A stretch of 64,000 nucleotides of DNA, from contig JACQZW010000044.1 in the NCBI GenBank assembly GCA_016213675.1, forward strand, positions 186,001-250,000, in the 5' to 3' direction. The notes below the pieces were generated by a model, which worked only from the letters and a program-made list of their open reading frames with translations, did no database searches and had not been told where the DNA came from. Made by a program: the position numbers and the translations under genes. This stretch comes from Acidobacteriota bacterium (lineage in GTDB: Bacteria > Acidobacteriota > Thermoanaerobaculia > Thermoanaerobaculales > Thermoanaerobaculaceae). Position 1 is the stretch's first letter; each line of letters starts with the position of its first letter. This document shows, piece by piece, positions 33,861-41,708 of the stretch.

Positions 33861-35924
33861 TCAGTTGACATCGTCGCCTCCGCCGCCGAGGAAGTCGGGG
33901 AGGGCGTAGCGGCCGCCGGAGGGCAGCTCGGCGGGGGCTTCGGCCTCCTGGACCAGCCAGCGCTGGAAGGCCGGCTCGGGGAGCTCGGAGACGAAGCGCG
34001 ACGGCTCGGTGATGACGTCCACGCGATAGCGATCGCGGGCGATGAGCGGGTAGCACAGGTAGAGCTCGTCCTTGGCCCGGGTGCAGGCGACGTAGAACAG
34101 CCGGCGCTCCTCCTCGATGTCGTCGGCGCGCGCCGACGGGAACCGCCCCTCGGCGAGCCAGACGACGAACACCTCGCGCCACTCGAGCCCCTTGGCCTGG
34201 TGGATCGTCGACAGCGTGACGCGCTCGCGCTCGCCGGCCTCGGCGGCCTCGTCCTCGCCGGACAGCTCGTTCATCAGCGTGACCTCGTCGAGGAAGGCGC
34301 CGAGCTCGTCGTAGCCGTCGGCGAACAGTGCGAGCTGGTCGAGGTCCTCGAGGCGGGCGCCGGCGTTGTCGAGCTGCGAGCGGACGTACTCCTTGTAGCC
34401 CGAGGCGACCACCTCGCGCACCGCCTCGCCGGGCCGGGCGCCGAGCCGGACGATGCGCTCGACGACCTTGGCGAGCTCGCGCACCGAGTGCGCCGCGGCG
34501 CCGGGCAGGCCGACCGACGACGGGTCGAGGCGGGCGAGACTGGCGATCGGCTCGGCGGCGGCGGCCAGCGCTTCCCACACCCGGGCGACCAGGCGGGCGC
34601 CCAGGCGCGGCCGGAGCCGGGCCATGCGGGCGAACGCCACCTCGTCGCGCGGGTTGGCGACGAAACGCAGGTGGGCGAGCACGTCCTTGACGTGGCGCTG
34701 CTCGAAGAAACGCAGCCCGGAGCGGACCTCGTAGGGGATGTTGCGCCGCGTCAGCTCGACCTCGAGCTCGAGCGCGTGCGCGTGGTTGCGGTAGAGGGCG
34801 GCGATCTCCGACAACGGCACGCCCTCGTCGATGCGCTCGAGGATCTGCTGGGCGACGAACGCGGCCTGCGCCTCGGGGCTCGGTGCGGCCGCCACGACCG
34901 GCAGCTCGCCGCCCTCGCGCACGGCGTGGAGGTGCTTGGGGAACTGCTTCTCGTTCTGTGCGATCGACGCGTTGGCGAGCTCTAGGATCGGCGGCAGGGA
35001 GCGGTAGTTGGTCTCCAGGCGGAACACGCCGCAGCCGGGGTAGCGGTCGGGGAAGGTGAGGATGTTGGCGAACTCGGCGCCGCGGAAGGCGTAGATCGAC
35101 TGCGCGTCGTCGCCGACGACCATGAGGTTCCTCTCCGGACCGAGGGTGGTATCCACCACGTCGGCCTGCAGCCGGTTGGTGTCCTGGTACTCGTCGACGA
35201 GGACGTGGCGGAAGCGGGCGGCGAGCTGGCGGCGCACGTCGTCGTGGCGGCGCAGGAGGAGCAGCCAGTTGAGCAGCAGGTCGTCGTAGTCCATGACCTG
35301 GGCGGCGCGCTTGCGCTCGAGGTAGCGGCGGAAGACCGCCTGGATGGTGTCGAGCTCCCCTGAGAACTGCGGGTAGCGCGACACCATGACCTCCTCGAGC
35401 GACCGCCCGGTGTTGATCACCAGGGAGTACACCTCGACGAGGAGCGCGGCGCCGGGCAGCCTGCGGTCCGGCGCCGACGGCGTCACGTCGGCGAGCGCGT
35501 TGCCCATCAGGTCGCGCGAGTCCTCGCGGTCGAGGATCCCGTAGTTGTCGCGGTACCCGAGCCGGTCGCCGAAGCGGCGGAGCAGGCGGTTGCCGACCGA
35601 GTGGAACGTCCCGCCCATGACGCGACCGGCGTCGCGGCCGAGGAGCTGGCCGACGCGGGACAGCATCTCGCGGCTGGCCCGGTTGGTGAACGTCAGGAGC
35701 AGGATGCCGGACGGCTCGACACCGTCCTCGATCAGCCGGGCGACGCGGTAGACGACGGTGCGGGTCTTGCCGGAACCGGCGCCGGCGAGCACGAGCATCG
35801 GCCCGCCCGGGTGCATGACGGCCGCGAGCTGCTCGGCGTTGAGCTCGGCCGCGTAGTCGACCTTCCGCGACGTGCCGGTCGGGGCGCGCAGGGCAACCTT
35901 GCGGACGACCGGCTTGTCGGTCAC
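33861..35924 (-). CDS. UvrD/PcrA-family superfamily 1 DNA helicase
   Basis: 687 residues with all SF1A motifs: NAEQLAAV (Q motif), AGAGSGKT (Walker A, 48-54), TFTNRAS (Ia), DEYQD (Walker B), GDDAQSIYAFRGA (III), LETNYRS (IV), STIHQAKGLEW (V) and VACTRAKDELYL (VI). It is a 3'-5' DNA translocase used in repair and replication restart. The C-terminal Tudor-like tail of PcrA is not obvious and the protein is a little shorter than PcrA. GTG 35924 has no Shine-Dalgarno, but TATCCT lies exactly 7 nt upstream, which supports a leaderless start there rather than the longer frame to 35963. Confidence 0.92.
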   Translation of the reverse strand: MTDKPVVRKVALRAPTGTSRKVDYAAELNAEQLAAVMHPGGPMLVLAGAGSGKTRTVVYRVARLIEDGVEPSGILLLTFTNRASREMLSRVGQLLGRDAGRVMGGTFHSVGNRLLRRFGDRLGYRDNYGILDREDSRDLMGNALADVTPSAPDRRLPGAALLVEVYSLVINTGRSLEEVMVSRYPQFSGELDTIQAVFRRYLERKRAAQVMDYDDLLLNWLLLLRRHDDVRRQLAARFRHVLVDEYQDTNRLQADVVDTTLGPERNLMVVGDDAQSIYAFRGAEFANILTFPDRYPGCGVFRLETNYRSLPPILELANASIAQNEKQFPKHLHAVREGGELPVVAAAPSPEAQAAFVAQQILERIDEGVPLSEIAALYRNHAHALELEVELTRRNIPYEVRSGLRFFEQRHVKDVLAHLRFVANPRDEVAFARMARLRPRLGARLVARVWEALAAAAEPIASLARLDPSSVGLPGAAAHSVRELAKVVERIVRLGARPGEAVREVVASGYKEYVRSQLDNAGARLEDLDQLALFADGYDELGAFLDEVTLMNELSGEDEAAEAGERERVTLSTIHQAKGLEWREVFVVWLAEGRFPSARADDIEEERRLFYVACTRAKDELYLCYPLIARDRYRVDVITEPSRFVSELPEPAFQRWLVQEAEAPAELPSGGRYALPDFLGGGGDDVN

Positions 35925-35931
35925 GGTGGCG

Positions 35932-35937
35932 AGGATA
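35932..35937 (-). promoter_or_regulatory. -10 box of the UvrD-family gene, leaderless type
   Basis: TATCCT on the minus strand, 7 nt before GTG 35924. Confidence 0.45.
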
Positions 35938-36097
35938 GCGCAGCGGCCTGGGCCCCCACCCACCCGCCCAGCCAGGGGATAGGGGGAACGACGATCTGGT
36001 TGGCCGCCAGGGGGGGCGGGGGGTGGGCGATTGTCCTCCAGGTGGGGCGAAATGGCGCCCGATCGGAGGCAAATCGATCTGGGAGCGTGGTCAGAGG

Positions 36098-36113
36098 TGG
36101 CACGCGGTATGCA
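36098..36113 (+). promoter_or_regulatory. Sigma-54 promoter match
   Basis: TGGCACGCGGTATGCA has GG at 36099-36100 and GC at 36111-36112 with 10 bp between; one base differs from the TGGCACG-N4-TTGCA consensus. Start would be near 36124. Confidence 0.55.
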
Positions 36114-36123
36114 AAGAGCAGTA

Positions 36124-36307
36124 GGCAGTTCTTTTCAAATGAGGAGATCCCGGGCGGGGGCCCAGTGTAGAAGCCAATCAGACAAGGCCTACCAAACGAA
36201 TCCCACCAACCGAAGCCAACCCAAAACTGCCCACCAACGTCCCCCTCGGCCCGCATCCTCGAACACCAAACCGACCGCCGGATCGTCCGGCGGTCGTTCC
36301 CTTTTCG
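36124..36307 (+). ncRNA. Candidate sigma-54-driven small RNA
   Basis: Bounded by the sigma-54 match upstream and the hairpin plus CCCTTTTC downstream, about 180 nt. The middle is C/A-rich and almost free of G, so would be single-stranded. No similarity to 6S, tmRNA or RNase P RNA is visible. Wholly inferred from boundaries. Confidence 0.3.
36273..36307 (+). terminator. Terminator-like hairpin
   Basis: A perfect 10-bp stem (36273-36282 with 36286-36295), 3-nt loop and GTTCCCTTTTC on the plus side. It also lies 40 nt beyond the stop of the minus-strand autotransporter gene, but on that strand no T run follows. Confidence 0.5.
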
Positions 36308-36334
36308 AGCGTGTCCCGGTCGTCAGCGTCAGGG

Positions 36335-38545
36335 TCAGAAGTTGCGGCCGACGAGGAGGTAGAAGGAGTCCTTGCCGCCCGAGCTGAACCCCTGGCCGAG
36401 GTAGACGGGACCGATGAAGGTGTCGGCCCCGACGAGCAGGGAGAAGGAGTAGCGCAGGTCGGAGAGGCTCGCGTCCGACGGGCGCTCCCACGCGTTGCCC
36501 GCCTCGGCCGAGGCGCCGAGGTAGATGCCCTCCCCGAAGTTGGGCAGCCTCCCGAGGCGGTAGAGGTAGAGGAGCGCGGCGACACCGCCATAGCTCCCGC
36601 TCACCTCGCCGGGCGGGAGTCCGGAGAGGTTGAACAGGCCGCCGAGGTAGAACCGCTCGGTGGGCGGGAGCGTCCCGCCGAGGGCCGAGGTGCAAGTAAG
36701 CAGGCCGACGAGCGAGTGGCGACCGATGCTCTCGGCCGCCACCGTCTGAATGTCGAGGCGGCGGTACTCGTCGTCGGAGCCCAGCCCCGGAAGGGCGTCG
36801 TAGTAGCGGGCGAACGCCAGCAGCCCGTTGCGCGGGAAGTTGACGCTGTCGATCTGGTCGATCGTGACGTCGAGGTGCACCCCGGCGTCGACCCGGTCGA
36901 ACTTGGGATGGCTGCCTCCCCCCGGGCTGGCGCGGCCGGTCGTCGCGTCGCGCCGCGCGCCGACGCGCACCTCACCGTAGCGCCCTAGCGAGAGCCCGAG
37001 GTCCAGGCCGACCCGCTGCTCGCCGAACCGGTACTGCAGCGACTCCCCGTCGACGAGGAGCTGGGTCTTGGTCTGGCTGCCCGCGAGCCCCACGGCCACG
37101 AACGGCACCCGCGACGGGCCGAGCGGCTGGTACAGCTCGGCCGACAGGAGGGGGCTCTCGCCGACCTGGGCGGCGACCTTCAGCTCCGCACCGACCCGGT
37201 TGAGGCGGGTCATGGTGAACGCCGCGAGCGAGTTGAAGCGGCTCTCGCCCTCGAGGTCGGAAGCCAACCCCAGGCCGAAGCGGAGGTAGTTGGGCCCCCA
37301 CGACTTGGCATGGCCGGTGATGGCGAGCGTCCAGCCGTCGCCGAGCGGGATGAGCCGGAAGTCCACGGTCTCGAACTCGCCGAGGTCGTGCAGCCGCTTG
37401 AGGTCGGCCTGCAGCACCTCGACGTCGAGCGGCCGGCCGGGACGGGAGTGGACGCTCCGCGCAACCACGCTGGACGCCAGGCCGGGACCGGGATCGATGG
37501 TCACCGCCTTGATCTCGAAGCTCGGCGTCTCCCGGCGCTGGCGGCCGAGGTAGCGCTGCCACTCGGCGTCGTCCACGGCGAGCCGGCGAAGCGCGTCCTG
37601 CTGTGCCCGGGCGGCGGCGGCGCCCTGGGAGAGGATCTCCGGCGCGGCGTGGAAGTCGAGGAGCTTGAGGCCGCCGAGCGAGGGGTGGAGGAGGATATCG
37701 ACGTCCGCGAGCGACTTCTCGACGTTGAGGCGGCTGAGGAACCCCGAGGTGCGCGACAGGATGCCCGCGATCGACTCCGGGCGACCGAGCGACGAGAGCG
37801 GGTCGCCGAGGTCCACCGCGATCACGACCCCGGCGCCCATGGCGCGGGCGGTCTCGACCGGCAGGTTGGCGACCACGCCGCCGTCGACGAGCAGCCGGCC
37901 GTCCACCTCGACCGGGGAGAACAGCCCGGGGACCGCCATGCTGGCCCGCAGCGCCTCGGCCAGGTCGCCGTGGCCGAGGACGACGGTCTCGCCGGTCCCG
38001 ATGTCGGTGGCCACGGCGCGGAACGGGACGGGGAGGCGGTCGAAGTCGTCGACGTCGGCGGCCCGCAGGGCGAGGATCCGGAGGGCGGTCTGCAGCTTCT
38101 GGCCGGGGACCAGGCCCGAGGGCAGGCGGAGCTTGCCGCCGGAGAAACCGAGCTCCCACCGCGTCAGGTAGGTGAGGTCGTCGACCTTGCGGCGGTACGG
38201 CAGGTCCCGGCGGTCGGGGGCGTCGCGGAGCATCTCGCGCCAGTCCATGCCAAGCGAGATGCTCGTCAGCTCGTCGGCCGAGTAGCCCGCGGCGTAGAGC
38301 CCGCCGACGATGGCGCCCATGCTGGTCCCGGCGATGCAGTCCACCGGCACGTGGAGCTCCTCGAGGACCTGGAGCACGCCGACGTGGGCCAGGCCCAGCG
38401 CTCCGCCTCCGGAGAGCACAAGGCAGACCCGCGGCCGTGCCGGAGGCCCGGCCGGCGAGTCACCGCCGGCATCGGCGGTGGCGGTCAGGCCGGCGAACAG
38501 GACGAGGACGAGCGCGGTGATCGTTCGGCAGGGTCGGCGCACCAT
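36335..38545 (-). CDS. Patatin-like phospholipase autotransporter (PlpD-like, type Vd)
   Basis: 736 residues. After a signal peptide comes a full patatin domain: LSGGGALGLAHVG oxyanion loop (44-56), GTSMG with Ser75 nucleophile, and VDGG with Asp221. A POTRA-like region (about 310-390) and a C-terminal 16-strand-type beta barrel of the BamA/FhaC group follow, ending in VGRNF. Order and length match Pseudomonas PlpD (728 residues), a phospholipase A1 that secretes itself through its own barrel. The start is placed at ATG 38545 because TACACT lies 6 nt upstream with no Shine-Dalgarno; ATG 38551 directly abuts that box. Confidence 0.9.
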   Translation of the reverse strand: MVRRPCRTITALVLVLFAGLTATADAGGDSPAGPPARPRVCLVLSGGGALGLAHVGVLQVLEELHVPVDCIAGTSMGAIVGGLYAAGYSADELTSISLGMDWREMLRDAPDRRDLPYRRKVDDLTYLTRWELGFSGGKLRLPSGLVPGQKLQTALRILALRAADVDDFDRLPVPFRAVATDIGTGETVVLGHGDLAEALRASMAVPGLFSPVEVDGRLLVDGGVVANLPVETARAMGAGVVIAVDLGDPLSSLGRPESIAGILSRTSGFLSRLNVEKSLADVDILLHPSLGGLKLLDFHAAPEILSQGAAAARAQQDALRRLAVDDAEWQRYLGRQRRETPSFEIKAVTIDPGPGLASSVVARSVHSRPGRPLDVEVLQADLKRLHDLGEFETVDFRLIPLGDGWTLAITGHAKSWGPNYLRFGLGLASDLEGESRFNSLAAFTMTRLNRVGAELKVAAQVGESPLLSAELYQPLGPSRVPFVAVGLAGSQTKTQLLVDGESLQYRFGEQRVGLDLGLSLGRYGEVRVGARRDATTGRASPGGGSHPKFDRVDAGVHLDVTIDQIDSVNFPRNGLLAFARYYDALPGLGSDDEYRRLDIQTVAAESIGRHSLVGLLTCTSALGGTLPPTERFYLGGLFNLSGLPPGEVSGSYGGVAALLYLYRLGRLPNFGEGIYLGASAEAGNAWERPSDASLSDLRYSFSLLVGADTFIGPVYLGQGFSSGGKDSFYLLVGRNF

Positions 38546-38551
38546 CGACAT

Positions 38552-38557
38552 AGTGTA
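38552..38557 (-). promoter_or_regulatory. -10 box of the patatin autotransporter, leaderless type
   Basis: TACACT on the minus strand, 6 nt before ATG 38545. Confidence 0.45.
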
Positions 38558-38669
38558 CGTATTCGGCGCGGCGATGCCACCTCCGCGGCGAGTCCACGTC
38601 GAGGTGCCGCAGCCATCGCGATGTCCTCAAGAGTGCAGGTTGGAACTGAGTCTTGCGAGGACCGCGAGG

Positions 38670-38698
38670 TTGCCGAACTCCTTGCGAGTGACTAGAAT
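38670..38698 (+). promoter_or_regulatory. Promoter of the nfnAB operon
   Basis: TTGCCG (38670-38675), 17 bp, TAGAAT (38693-38698). The leader would be about 70 nt with GGAAGGGGAG before the GTG start. Confidence 0.55.
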
Positions 38699-38776
38699 GC
38701 GACGCCGGGGGGCTGGCGGCCCGGGTACCGAACGGACCGCCGGAGCGGCGCAAGCGCCGGAAGGGGAGACCACGCC

Positions 38777-39637
38777 GTGCACACCATACACAGGAAAGAG
38801 CTGATTGCCCCGAAGTTCTGGCGGTTCGTGGTGGCAGCGCCGGAGATCGCGCGCCGCCATCGGCCGGGCCAGTTCGTCATGGTGCTGCTCTCCGACCGCG
38901 GCGAGCGCATCCCGCTGACCATCGCCCACTCGGACCCGCAGGCCGGCACCATCACCCTGGTGGTGCAGGAGGTGGGCAAGACCACGATGTCGATGGGCGA
39001 GCTCGAGGAAGGCGGCCAGATCCTCTCGGTGGTTGGACCGCTCGGCACGCCGACCCACATCGAGAACTTCGGCACCGTGGTGTGCGTCGGCGGCGGCGCG
39101 GGGATCGCGCCGATGCTCCCCATCGCCGCCGGGATGAAGAAGGCCGGCAACCGGGTGCTGTCGATCCTCGGCGGGCGCAGCGAGGAGCTGGTCATCCTGC
39201 GCGACGAGATGACGGCGGCGTCGGACGAGATCACGTTCACCACCGACGACGGCTCGTTCGGCCGCAAGGGCTTCGTCACCCACGCCCTGGCCGACCTCAT
39301 CGCCGAGAAGGGCAAGCCGGACCTCGTCGTCGCGATCGGCCCCGCGATCATGATGAAGGTGGTCGCCGACCTCACCCGCAAGCACGAGATCCCGACGCTG
39401 TGCTCGCTCAACTCGATCATGATCGACGGCACCGGGATGTGCGGCTGCTGCCGGGTGACCGTCGGCGGCCAGACCAGGTTCGTCTGCGTCGACGGCCCCG
39501 AGTTCGACGCCCACAAGGTCGATTTCGACGTGCTGCTGAAGCGGCTGCGCATGTTCCTTCCCGAGGAACAGGAGGCACGCGAGCGCTACATGGCCGACCA
39601 CGCCTGCCGCGCGCTCGAGGGAGTTGCTCATGCCTGA
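38777..39637 (+). CDS. nfnA: NfnA-type FAD/[2Fe-2S] subunit (ferredoxin-NADP reductase family)
   Basis: 286 residues of the dihydroorotate dehydrogenase electron-transfer subunit (PyrK) and ferredoxin-NADP reductase family. RPGQFVMVLL and RIPLTIAH make the FAD site, VGGGAGIAPMLPIA the NAD(P) site, and MCGCCRVTVGG with FVCVDGPEF the C-terminal [2Fe-2S] cysteines. Followed by an NfnB-type partner, this is the small subunit of NADH-dependent ferredoxin:NADP oxidoreductase, which can bifurcate electrons. The same pair is sometimes called sulfide dehydrogenase SudBA. GTG 38777 has GGAAGGGGAG upstream. Confidence 0.85.
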   Translation: MHTIHRKELIAPKFWRFVVAAPEIARRHRPGQFVMVLLSDRGERIPLTIAHSDPQAGTITLVVQEVGKTTMSMGELEEGGQILSVVGPLGTPTHIENFGTVVCVGGGAGIAPMLPIAAGMKKAGNRVLSILGGRSEELVILRDEMTAASDEITFTTDDGSFGRKGFVTHALADLIAEKGKPDLVVAIGPAIMMKVVADLTRKHEIPTLCSLNSIMIDGTGMCGCCRVTVGGQTRFVCVDGPEFDAHKVDFDVLLKRLRMFLPEEQEARERYMADHACRALEGVAHA

Positions 39638-41114
39638 GCGGATCGAGGGCCTGCCCGAGCTGACGAAGAAGGAGCGGATGAAGATCGCCCGGCACGCGAT
39701 GCCGGAGCAGACGCCCGAGGCGCGGGTCGAGAACTTCGCCGAGGTGGCGCTCGGCTACACTGCGGCGACCGCGATGGAGGAGGCGCAGCGCTGCCTGCAG
39801 TGCGAGAAGCCGCTGTGCGTCGCCGGCTGCCCGGTCGAGATCGACATCCCGGCGTTCATCGACCTGATCCGCCAGGGCGACTTCAAGGGCGCGGTTGCGA
39901 AGATCAAGGAGACCAATACGTTGCCGGCGATCTGCGGGCGCGTCTGCCCGCAGGAGGACCAGTGCGAGGTCGTCTGCGTTCTGGAGAAGAAGTTCACCCC
40001 GGTCGCGATCGGTCGCCTCGAGCGCTTCGTCGCCGACGTCGAGCGCGACGCGGGGACGACCGAGATGCCGCACTGCGCGGCGCCGTCGGGGCACAAGGTG
40101 GCGATCATCGGTTGCGGCCCTGCCGGTCTGGCCTGCGCGGCGGACCTCGCGAAGCTCGGCCACCAGGTGACGATCTTCGAGGCGTTACACAAGACCGGCG
40201 GCGTGCTCGTCTACGGCATTCCGGAGTTCCGCCTGCCCAAGGCGATCGTCGATTTCGAGGTGGAGAACCTCAAGCGGATGGGCGTCGAGATCCGCACCGG
40301 CTACGTCGTCGGCAAGACCGCCACGGTCGAGGAGCTGTTCCACGAGCAGGGATACGACGCGGTCTTCTTCGGCACCGGCGCGGGCCTGCCTTCGTTCCTC
40401 GGCGTGCCGGGCGAGAACTACATCGGCGTAGTCTCGGCCAACGAGTTCCTCACCCGGGTCAACTTGATGAAGGCGTATGACTTCCCTAACTACGACACGC
40501 CCGTCCGGGTCGGCAAGCGGGTGGCGGTCGTGGGCTCCGGGAACGTCGCGATGGACTGCCTGCGCTGCGCCAAGCGGCTCGGGGCTGAGCACGTGATCTG
40601 CGTCTACCGGCGTACCCGAAACGAGTCGCCGGCCCGGAAGGAAGAGCTGGAGCGGGCCGAGGAGGAGTTCATCGACTTCCGCTGGCTGTCGGCCCCGCTC
40701 GAGATCTACGGCAACGACGACGGGTTCGTCACCGGGATGAAGATCCAGCGCATGGAGCTCGGCGAGCCCGACGCCTCGGGGCGCCGGCGCCCGGTCCCGG
40801 TCGCCGGGTCGGAGTACGACATCGAGGTCGACACCGTCATCGTCGCCATCGGCCAGAGCCCGAACCCCCTGGCGACCCGGGCGACCCCGGGCCTCGAGCT
40901 CAACCGGCACGGGTGCATCGTGGTCGACGAGGCGACGATGATGAGCAGGTCGCTGCCCGGGGTGTTCGCCGGTGGCGACATCGTCACCGGCGCGGCGACC
41001 GTCATCCTCGCGATGGGTGCCGGCAAGGTCGCTGCCCGCGGCATCCACGACTGGCTCGGTAAGCTCGAGCGCGGCGAGGTGACGAAGCCGCCGTTCACCT
41101 CCGCGCCCGCCTGA
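39630..41114 (+). CDS. nfnB: NfnB-type FAD/[4Fe-4S] subunit (glutamate synthase small-chain family)
   Basis: 494 residues. The N-terminal cysteine sets CLQCEKPLCVAGCPVEIDIP and CGRVCPQEDQCEVVC bind [4Fe-4S] clusters. Two dinucleotide folds follow: VAIIGCGPAGLACAADLAK for FAD and VAVVGSGNVAMDCLRCAKRLG for NADP(H). This is the GltD-like subunit of NfnAB; GltB is absent here, which favours Nfn over glutamate synthase. The complex links NADH, NADPH and ferredoxin pools in the cytosol, useful with icd-derived NADPH. ATG 39630 overlaps nfnA by 8 nt and has GAGGGAG 6 nt upstream. Confidence 0.87.
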   Translation: MPERIEGLPELTKKERMKIARHAMPEQTPEARVENFAEVALGYTAATAMEEAQRCLQCEKPLCVAGCPVEIDIPAFIDLIRQGDFKGAVAKIKETNTLPAICGRVCPQEDQCEVVCVLEKKFTPVAIGRLERFVADVERDAGTTEMPHCAAPSGHKVAIIGCGPAGLACAADLAKLGHQVTIFEALHKTGGVLVYGIPEFRLPKAIVDFEVENLKRMGVEIRTGYVVGKTATVEELFHEQGYDAVFFGTGAGLPSFLGVPGENYIGVVSANEFLTRVNLMKAYDFPNYDTPVRVGKRVAVVGSGNVAMDCLRCAKRLGAEHVICVYRRTRNESPARKEELERAEEEFIDFRWLSAPLEIYGNDDGFVTGMKIQRMELGEPDASGRRRPVPVAGSEYDIEVDTVIVAIGQSPNPLATRATPGLELNRHGCIVVDEATMMSRSLPGVFAGGDIVTGAATVILAMGAGKVAARGIHDWLGKLERGEVTKPPFTSAPA

Positions 41115-41175
41115 GGCCCAGGAGGCAAGTCGCCGGCACCACCGCGCACGGCCATGCTCGGGCAGTCGCGCGGTC

Positions 41176-41550
41176 TCAGCGGCCGGTGGGACCGCTCGTG
41201 GGAGCGCGGAGCTCGACGAGGCCGGAGCGCTGGAGCGTGTCGACGATGACGCCGAACTCCAAGTTGCTCACCGGCGTGATCCTGGCGATCTCATCGAGGC
41301 TCCAGCGGTCGTTGACGCGGGAGAGGACGAACGCCTCGCCGGGCCTGAGCACCAGCGCCGTGTCGAGTCCGGTCCGAGACAGTCGCGGCACGAGGTGTCC
41401 GGAGGTGCGGATGCCCGCGAGTCGCCCGTCGACCAGGTAGAGCTTCTTGCGGTATCGCGGAGTCGTGACCGAGAGGGTGCCGGTCGCGACCCTGTCGGCG
41501 AGCGACGGCAGGAGCTCCTCGAGGGGCAGGTCGGCGAGGGTCAGGGGCAT
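41176..41550 (-). CDS. Small DUF4388-like protein
   Basis: 124 residues, no signal peptide. The segment ATGTLSVTTPRYRKKLYLVDGRLAGIRTS reads as a DUF4388-type beta fold (GxLxV...KxLYxxxGxLxxxxxS), and the rest resembles a small winged helix (RWSLDEIARITPVSNLEFGVIVDTLQRSGLVEL, i.e. about residues 82-114). DUF4388 domains occur in bacterial signalling and gliding proteins and in GTPase control. Function here is unknown. It is convergent with nfnB and stands alone. Confidence 0.55.
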   Translation of the reverse strand: MPLTLADLPLEELLPSLADRVATGTLSVTTPRYRKKLYLVDGRLAGIRTSGHLVPRLSRTGLDTALVLRPGEAFVLSRVNDRWSLDEIARITPVSNLEFGVIVDTLQRSGLVELRAPTSGPTGR

Positions 41551-41708
41551 GCCACGGACCTCGAAGGCGTCATCGGGTTGGATCGGGGCACCGGTTCAGG
41601 ATAGCAAGGGCGGCAGGCCCGACGACGGATCGGTGGCGCGCCGGCCGCTGGACCCGGGACGATGGTGCCGATCCGTGCCCCGCGCCGGACCCGAGCGGGT
41701 CGTGTTGG

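Larger units (their letters stand above)
35938..36334. other. About 400-bp region without a convincing gene
   Basis: The region lies between two minus-strand genes. It holds GC-rich inverted stretches (35950-36030), a sigma-54 promoter match on the plus strand (36098-36113), a strand-skewed block (36181-36240 has 25 C and 23 A but only 8 G and 4 T on the plus strand) and a terminator-like hairpin (36273-36295). Open frames across it are short, lack start signals and have no recognisable motif. A small RNA gene is the best guess. Confidence 0.5.

Noticed and set aside
35921..36256. A 111-codon minus-strand frame before the UvrD-family gene
   Set aside because: No start signal, odd Gly/Trp/Pro composition, and it crosses the probable promoter of the helicase gene.
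39630..41114. Glutamate synthase small chain
   Set aside because: No large chain is nearby and the gene overlaps a PyrK-like subunit, which is the Nfn/Sud layout.
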